DNA from: a bacterium
GTDB lineage: Bacteria; Bacillota; Clostridia; Oscillospirales; CAG-272
Assembly (NCBI GenBank): GCA_004558975.1
Contig: SFZB01000061.1
Span: forward strand, 1-9,637
DNA: 9,637 nucleotides
Direction: 5' to 3'
The notes beneath the pieces were generated by a model. That model searched no databases, was not told the DNA's origin, and saw nothing but the letters and a program-made list of their open reading frames with translations. This document shows positions 6,275 through 9,637 of the stretch, piece after piece (position 1 is the stretch's first letter; each line of letters starts with the position of its first letter). A program made the position numbers and the translations under genes.

Positions 6275-6302
6275 CGCGCGCCGGGAGGTGTCCCGGCACG
6301 CG
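6275..6302 (-). other. Stem-loop between rbr and dfx
   Basis: Twelve-base arms at 6275-6286 and 6291-6302 pair with a single G-U position and a four-base loop. No T-run follows on the minus strand and the dfx ribosome binding site comes 14 bases later. It is more likely an intercistronic stability element than a terminator. Confidence 0.6.
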
Positions 6303-6309
6303 GTTTTCA

Positions 6310-6855
6310 TCAATAATTCTCTTCGCGGATCTCGAAGTAGCTCTGCGGGTGGTTGCAGGTCGGGCAGACCTCGGGCGCTTTCGTCCCGACGACGATGTGC
6401 CCGCAGTTGCGGCACTCCCACACCTTGACCTCGCTCTTTTCGAACACTTCCTGCGCCTCTACGTTATGCAGGAGCGCACGATAGCGTTCCTCGTGGCGTT
6501 TTTCGATCGCGGCGACCAGGCGGAAGCGTCTTGCGAGTTCCGGGAAGCCCTCTTCCTCGGCGGTCTTGGCAAAACCGACGTACATATCCGTCCACTCGTC
6601 GTTTTCACCCTCTGCGGCGGCGGCAAGATTCTCTGCCGTCGTGCCGATGCCGCCCAGTTCGCGGAACCACAGCTTGGCGTGTTCTTTCTCGTTTTCCGCC
6701 GTTTTCAGAAACAGTTCGGCAATCTGCTCGAACCCCTGCCGTTTCGCGACGGAGGCGAAGTAGGTGTATTTGTTTCTAGCCTGGGATTCTCCGGCGAAAG
6801 CCGCCCAAAGATTCTTCTCGGTCTGTGTGCCTGTGTATTTGCTCTGTGCGCTCAT
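6310..6855 (-). CDS. rbr: Rubrerythrin
   Basis: Non-haem diiron peroxidase of 181 residues that reduces hydrogen peroxide to water with electrons from rubredoxin-type partners. The N-terminal four-helix domain carries the diiron ligands: Glu23 in AGESQARNKY, Glu56 and His59 in ENEKEHA, Glu100 or 101, and Glu118 with His121 in EKRHEERY. The C-terminal rubredoxin-like domain has Cys148 and Cys151 (CRNCG) and Cys164 and Cys167 (CPTC). Length is close to the usual 180-195. It is the first gene of the minus-strand operon. The ATG follows GAGAGGG by seven bases. A strong promoter with a palindromic operator lies directly upstream, so PerR control is expected. Confidence 0.97.
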   Translation of the reverse strand: MSAQSKYTGTQTEKNLWAAFAGESQARNKYTYFASVAKRQGFEQIAELFLKTAENEKEHAKLWFRELGGIGTTAENLAAAAEGENDEWTDMYVGFAKTAEEEGFPELARRFRLVAAIEKRHEERYRALLHNVEAQEVFEKSEVKVWECRNCGHIVVGTKAPEVCPTCNHPQSYFEIREENY

Positions 6856-6873
6856 TTGTAAGCCCTCTCAAAT

Positions 6874-6900
6874 TCTTATTAGGAATGATTCCTGATAAGA
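6874..6900. promoter_or_regulatory. Candidate PerR operator of rbr
   Basis: A 27-bp palindrome around G6887: left arm CTTATTAGGAAT (6875-6886), right arm ATTCCTGATAAG (6888-6899), with one mismatched pair and the flanking T6874/A6900 also paired. The GAAT-G-ATTC core with a one-base centre resembles the 7-1-7 layout of Fur/PerR boxes but with GGAAT in place of the usual TAAT. It lies just downstream of the rbr -10 and covers the start point, a repressor position. Confidence 0.75.
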
Positions 6901-6928
6901 GTATACCCGAAATCGAAACGGTTGTCAA
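6900..6928 (-). promoter_or_regulatory. Promoter of the rbr-dfx-perR operon
   Basis: On the minus strand, TTGACA (complement of 6923-6928) and TATACT (complement of 6900-6905) are separated by exactly 17 bases. This is close to the sigma-A consensus, so expression should be high when not repressed. The start would be near 6893, inside the palindrome. Confidence 0.88.
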
Positions 6929-6999
6929 GGGCATTTTCGAAAAAAATCGAAAAAGGTCTTTTTTGTGTGCGGCTTTCTGTGCAACGGAACGCGGGAAGA

Positions 7000-7040
7000 C
7001 AAACAGACAGACGTGGGGGGGCAAACAGACAGACGCGGGG
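7000..7040. repeat. Pair of 19-nt direct repeats
   Basis: CAAACAGACAGACG(T/C)GGGG occurs at 7000-7018 and again at 7022-7040 with one mismatch, a period of 22 bases. It lies between the rbr promoter and the minus-strand terminator in otherwise non-coding DNA. Function is not evident. Confidence 0.75.
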
Positions 7041-7051
7041 AACACAAGCAG

Positions 7052-7086
7052 AAAAAGACAGCCGCCCGAATACGGGCGGCTGTCTT
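7052..7086 (-). terminator. Intrinsic terminator, minus strand
   Basis: A perfect 14-bp stem, AAGACAGCCGCCCG (7055-7068) with CGGGCGGCTGTCTT (7073-7086), closes a four-base loop. On the minus strand five T residues follow (complement of 7052-7056). The plus-strand side has only TTGTCC. It stands 33 bases after the stop codon of the minus-strand gene remnant described at 7119-7277. Confidence 0.82.
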
Positions 7087-7118
7087 GTCCGATTGATGCT
7101 TTATCATCGTTCGGCGCT

Positions 7119-7277
7119 TTAGAATACTTCAAAGGAAAAGACGGAAAACGTGTCCGCGCCCCAGGTGGCGAGCGGGACAAAGCGCACGCTCGTACAGGTG
7201 CCGTGCAGGTCGCAGGTGAAGAGGCGGTCGTGGACGTTGCGGAAAGCCGGGGCGCGACAGACCTTGCGCGCGGGTGC
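7119..7277 (-). pseudogene. Possible 3' remnant of a minus-strand gene
   Basis: A minus-strand frame ending at TAA (7119-7121) reads like true protein over its last 45-50 codons: HDRLFTCDLHGTC and FVPLATWGADTFSVFSF are representative. Nearly all of these codons end in C or G, as in the neighbouring genes, and a strong minus-strand terminator follows 33 bases later. No ATG or ribosome binding site occurs upstream; further on the frame only runs antisense through the acetyltransferase gene. I read this as the orphaned tail of a gene whose 5' part was lost. The left limit near 7277 is approximate and the family is not recognised. Confidence 0.4.
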
Positions 7278-7307
7278 TTGACGCGGAGGGCGGCGGCGCG
7301 GTATAAT
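7278..7307 (+). promoter_or_regulatory. Promoter of the acetyltransferase gene
   Basis: TTGACG (7278-7283) and a perfect TATAAT (7302-7307) are separated by 18 bases. The start would be near 7314, with a leader of about 57 bases. Confidence 0.75.
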
Positions 7308-7370
7308 CGAAACGAAAACGCCGTCGGCGCCGGGGGCAACCGGGCGGCAGGGGAGCGGAGAGGAGACGTT

Positions 7371-8156
7371 ATGAGCGATTATCTGACCATCACACCGGAA
7401 AACGTCCGGGAGGTGCCGCTCGCGTGCATCATCCGGAAAAAGCCGGGACACCCGGGGATCGAAGCCAAGCGGGCGTGGCTCGCGGAGCGTCTTGCCGAGG
7501 GGCACGTGTTCCGCAAACTCCGCGATCCTGCGTCCTGTGCGTTCATTGAATATGCACCTCTGGAAACGGCATGGGTGCCGGTCGAGGGGAAAAACTATCT
7601 GTATATCTACTGCCTGTGGGTGGCGGGGGACGCCAAAGGACACGGACACGGGGCGCGCCTTATGGAATCCTGCATCGAGGAGGCGCGTCGCCTCGGTAAG
7701 TCCGGCGTCTGTATGCTCGGCGCGGACAAGCAGAAGGCGTGGCTCTCCGACCAGGCGTTCGCCGCGAAATACGGCTTCCGCCCGGTGGATACCGCCCCCG
7801 GCGGGTACACCCTGCTCGCCCTGTCGCTGGACGGTACGACCCCGCATTTCGCGGCGGGGGCGAAGCGCGGCACGGTCGATGAGAGCGGGCTCGTTGTCTA
7901 CTATGACGACCAGTGCCCGTTCCTGCCGGCGAGGGTGGAGACGCTCCGCGCCTATTGCGAAGAAAAGGGCATCCAAGCCGATTTTCGCCACGTCGGGTCG
8001 CTCGCCGAGGCGAAAGCGCTCCCGTCGGTTTTTAATAACTTTGCCGTGTTTTGGAACGGGCAACTCATAACGGTGAATCAGATCGACCTGAAGACACTCG
8101 AGAAAGTCATCGGGCGCTCGGGGGGATCATCGCCGTACCGATGCGGAGCGCGCTGA
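7371..8156 (+). CDS. GNAT acetyltransferase with YoaP-type C-terminal domain
   Basis: Cytoplasmic protein of 261 residues. Residues about 5-150 are a GNAT N-acetyltransferase domain: LYIYCLWVAGDAKGHGHGARLM (77-98, quoted by its parts LWV and KGHGHGARLM) is strand 4 and the acetyl-CoA pyrophosphate loop, and AAKYGFRPVD (131-140) is the usual late motif. Residues about 174-247 resemble the YoaP-like domain of Bacillus YoaP: VVYYDDQCPF, then FAVFWNGQLITVNQID. The last 14 residues look like an unconserved tail. The ATG follows AGGAG (7361-7365) by five bases. The frame is open further upstream to 6825, but that part is non-coding, and a promoter lies in it. Substrate unknown. Confidence 0.88.
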   Translation: MSDYLTITPENVREVPLACIIRKKPGHPGIEAKRAWLAERLAEGHVFRKLRDPASCAFIEYAPLETAWVPVEGKNYLYIYCLWVAGDAKGHGHGARLMESCIEEARRLGKSGVCMLGADKQKAWLSDQAFAAKYGFRPVDTAPGGYTLLALSLDGTTPHFAAGAKRGTVDESGLVVYYDDQCPFLPARVETLRAYCEEKGIQADFRHVGSLAEAKALPSVFNNFAVFWNGQLITVNQIDLKTLEKVIGRSGGSSPYRCGAR

Positions 8157-8173
8157 CAATTTCGCCGCGCGGC

Positions 8174-8202
8174 TTGCAAAACATCGGGGCTTGTGATACA
8201 AT
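8174..8202 (+). promoter_or_regulatory. Promoter of trpS
   Basis: TTGCAA (8174-8179) and TACAAT (8197-8202) have a 17-base spacer. The start would be near 8209, giving a leader of about 56 bases, too short for a T-box riboswitch. Confidence 0.7.
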
Positions 8203-8264
8203 AAGCAAAAACACCGCAAGGGCGTTTTAGATATCCTTTATTTTATCAATTGCGAGGCATCACC

Positions 8265-9350
8265 ATGCAGGAAAACAACACACCGAAAAAACGCGTCATT
8301 CTGACCGGCGACCGCCCGACGGGCAGGCTCCATGTCGGTCACTATGTCGGTTCGCTCAAAGAGCGGGTACGGCTCCAGAACTCCGGCGAGTTTGACGAAA
8401 TCTATATTATGATCGCAGACGCACAGGCGCTGACAGACAACGCCGAACATCCCGAAAAGGTACGCGGGAACATCATGCAGGTGGCGCTCGACTATCTCTC
8501 GTGCGGCATCGACCCCGCGAAGTCCTGCATCTTCATTCAGTCGATGGTGCCGGAGCTCACCGAGCTGACGTTCTACTACATGAACCTCGTCACGGTGTCG
8601 CGCGTCCAGCGTAACCCCACCGTCAAGGCGGAGATTCAGATGCGCAACTTCGAGGCGAGCATCCCGGTCGGCTTCTTCTGCTATCCGATCAGTCAGGCGG
8701 CGGACATCACCGCGTTCCATGCGACGGCGGTGCCGGTCGGGGAGGATCAGCTCCCCATGCTCGAACAATGCACCGAGATCGTGCGCAAGTTCAACAGTGT
8801 GTATGGCGAGACGCTGACCGAACCGGGCATCATTCTACCGAAGAACCGCGCCTGCCTGCGCCTGCCCGGCATCGACGGCAAGGCGAAGATGAGCAAGTCG
8901 CTCGGCAACTGCATCTACCTCTCGGATACGCCGGAGGAAGTCAAGACCAAGGTCATGTCCATGTTCACCGACCCGACGCACTTGCGCCGCGAGGATCCCG
9001 GTCACACCGAGGGAAATCCTGTGTTCATCTACCTCGACGCATTCGCGCGGGACGAGCATTTCGCGGAGTTTCTCCCGGAATACGAGAATCTCGAAGCGCT
9101 GAAAGAACATTACCGCCGCGGCGGTCTCGGCGACGTCAAGGTCAAGAAGTTCCTCTGCGACGTCATGCAGGCGGAGCTCGCGCCTATCCGCGAGAGACGC
9201 GCCTATTGGGAGAGCCGCCCCGAGGAGGTCTACGAGATCCTGAAGGCGGGCAGCGCCCGTGCCGAGGCGACCGCCGCCGAAACGCTCCGCGAGGTGCGTC
9301 GCGCGATGAAGATCGACTACTTCGAAAACGGCAATCTTCTGAAAAACTGA
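8265..9350 (+). CDS. trpS: Tryptophanyl-tRNA synthetase
   Basis: Class I synthetase of 361 residues that charges tRNA-Trp with tryptophan in the cytoplasm. The HIGH-type motif is HVGH at 23-26 in TGRLHVGHYVGS and the KMSKS motif is at 208-212 in GKAKMSKSLGN. The GEDQ motif (159-162) contributes to substrate binding, and the length is within the normal range of about 330-360. The ATG at 8265 follows GAGG (8254-8257) by seven bases; an in-frame TTG at 8250 lies upstream of that site and is unlikely. It has its own promoter and a terminator, so it is a single-gene unit. The gene is complete and shows no disruption. Confidence 0.97.
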   Translation: MQENNTPKKRVILTGDRPTGRLHVGHYVGSLKERVRLQNSGEFDEIYIMIADAQALTDNAEHPEKVRGNIMQVALDYLSCGIDPAKSCIFIQSMVPELTELTFYYMNLVTVSRVQRNPTVKAEIQMRNFEASIPVGFFCYPISQAADITAFHATAVPVGEDQLPMLEQCTEIVRKFNSVYGETLTEPGIILPKNRACLRLPGIDGKAKMSKSLGNCIYLSDTPEEVKTKVMSMFTDPTHLRREDPGHTEGNPVFIYLDAFARDEHFAEFLPEYENLEALKEHYRRGGLGDVKVKKFLCDVMQAELAPIRERRAYWESRPEEVYEILKAGSARAEATAAETLREVRRAMKIDYFENGNLLKN

Positions 9351-9406
9351 TACCGCTCTTACCCTCCGGGGGCGCCGTCGGCGTACTCCTCTGAGCAGCA
9401 TGGCAT

Positions 9407-9454
9407 AGCGGCGTGGCGCCCGGGAAATCGGGCACAACGCCGCTGTTTGCATTT
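9407..9454 (+). terminator. Probable intrinsic terminator of trpS
   Basis: AGCGGCGT (9407-9414) pairs with ACGCCGCT (9437-9444), and inside this GCCCG (9418-9422) pairs with CGGGC (9429-9433), with small internal loops. TTT and TTTT follow (9446-9454). The T-run is interrupted, so it may be moderate in strength. Confidence 0.65.
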
Positions 9455-9637
9455 TGACGCGGCGCCGGTTTCCGGTGGCTGTCGCTTTGTCGTTTGGCGG
9501 AACGAAGTCGGCGGGGCGCCCGTATTTTTGTCGGGGCAACCATTGGTCGCCCGCTTCAGTTGCCGGAAAAGGCGAGAAGCGGCAAGAGCCGGGGCGGGTA
9601 CGGGGCAATTCGGCGCGGGAGATGCTCTGCAAGAGAC
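9455..9637. other. Intergenic end of window, no supported gene
   Basis: The remaining 183 bases are GC-rich. A long minus-strand frame without stops crosses this part and continues antisense through trpS; it has no recognised motif or ribosome binding site. A short ATG frame at 9620 is cut by the window edge and cannot be judged. Confidence 0.5.

Noticed and set aside
6825..7370. N-terminal extension of the acetyltransferase to 443 residues
   Set aside because: The added part crosses the rbr promoter, direct repeats and a terminator, and has no domain resemblance. The ATG at 7371 has a good ribosome binding site and a promoter upstream.
7278..8063. Minus-strand frame continuing upstream of the gene tail
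   Set aside because: Only antisense to the acetyltransferase; the protein-like part is limited to about 7119-7277.
8203..8264. T-box riboswitch upstream of trpS
   Set aside because: The leader is only about 56 bases, without the T-box sequence or a terminator/antiterminator pair.
8835..9632. Minus-strand frame of 265 codons
   Set aside because: Mostly antisense to trpS; the part beyond trpS has no motif and starts at a TTG without a ribosome binding site.

Overview
The window looks like chromosomal DNA from a GC-rich, strictly anaerobic Clostridia-type Firmicute, probably in or near the Oscillospiraceae/Ruminococcaceae. The reasons are AGGAGG-type ribosome binding sites, sigma-A-like promoters (TTGACA/TATAAT), intrinsic terminators, G/C-rich third codon positions, and a superoxide reductase plus rubrerythrin plus PerR oxygen-defence operon. 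This placement is inferred from gene content and style; no search was run. There is no CRISPR array, rRNA, convincing tRNA, phage gene or transposase.

Layout. 1-280: a structured, partly repeated intergenic region ending in the promoter of a MerR-family regulator (281-1129). Next is a dehydrogenase of the 2,4-diaminopentanoate dehydrogenase/dihydrodipicolinate reductase-like family (1248-2273). Its promoter has a 19-bp spacer filled by a perfect palindrome, the hallmark of MerR activation, and a related site overlaps the merR promoter. A bidirectional terminator and three 32-33-nt tandem repeats lie before a minus-strand GH13 alpha-amylase-family gene (2503-3840). This gene is divergent from an AraC-family regulator (3974-4852). 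A small membrane protein (4906-5298) follows the regulator.

The minus-strand oxidative-stress operon runs right to left: rubrerythrin (6310-6855), desulfoferrodoxin (5866-6249) and PerR (5430-5801), ending in a strong terminator at 5314-5347. The rubrerythrin promoter is near-consensus and carries a long palindrome just downstream of the -10, a likely PerR operator. The PerR protein keeps its metal ligands but appears to lack the wing of its winged helix.

Between rubrerythrin and the next plus-strand gene, about 500 bp hold the rbr promoter, a pair of 19-nt direct repeats, a minus-strand terminator and what looks like the orphaned 3' end of a minus-strand gene. Then come a GNAT acetyltransferase with a YoaP-type C-terminal domain (7371-8156) and tryptophanyl-tRNA synthetase (8265-9350), each with its own promoter. 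The last 190 bp after the trpS terminator hold no gene that can be supported.

The most promising items are the MerR/dehydrogenase switch with a matching operator pair, the wing-less PerR-like regulator in an otherwise standard operon, and the coding-like gene tail with an intact terminator.
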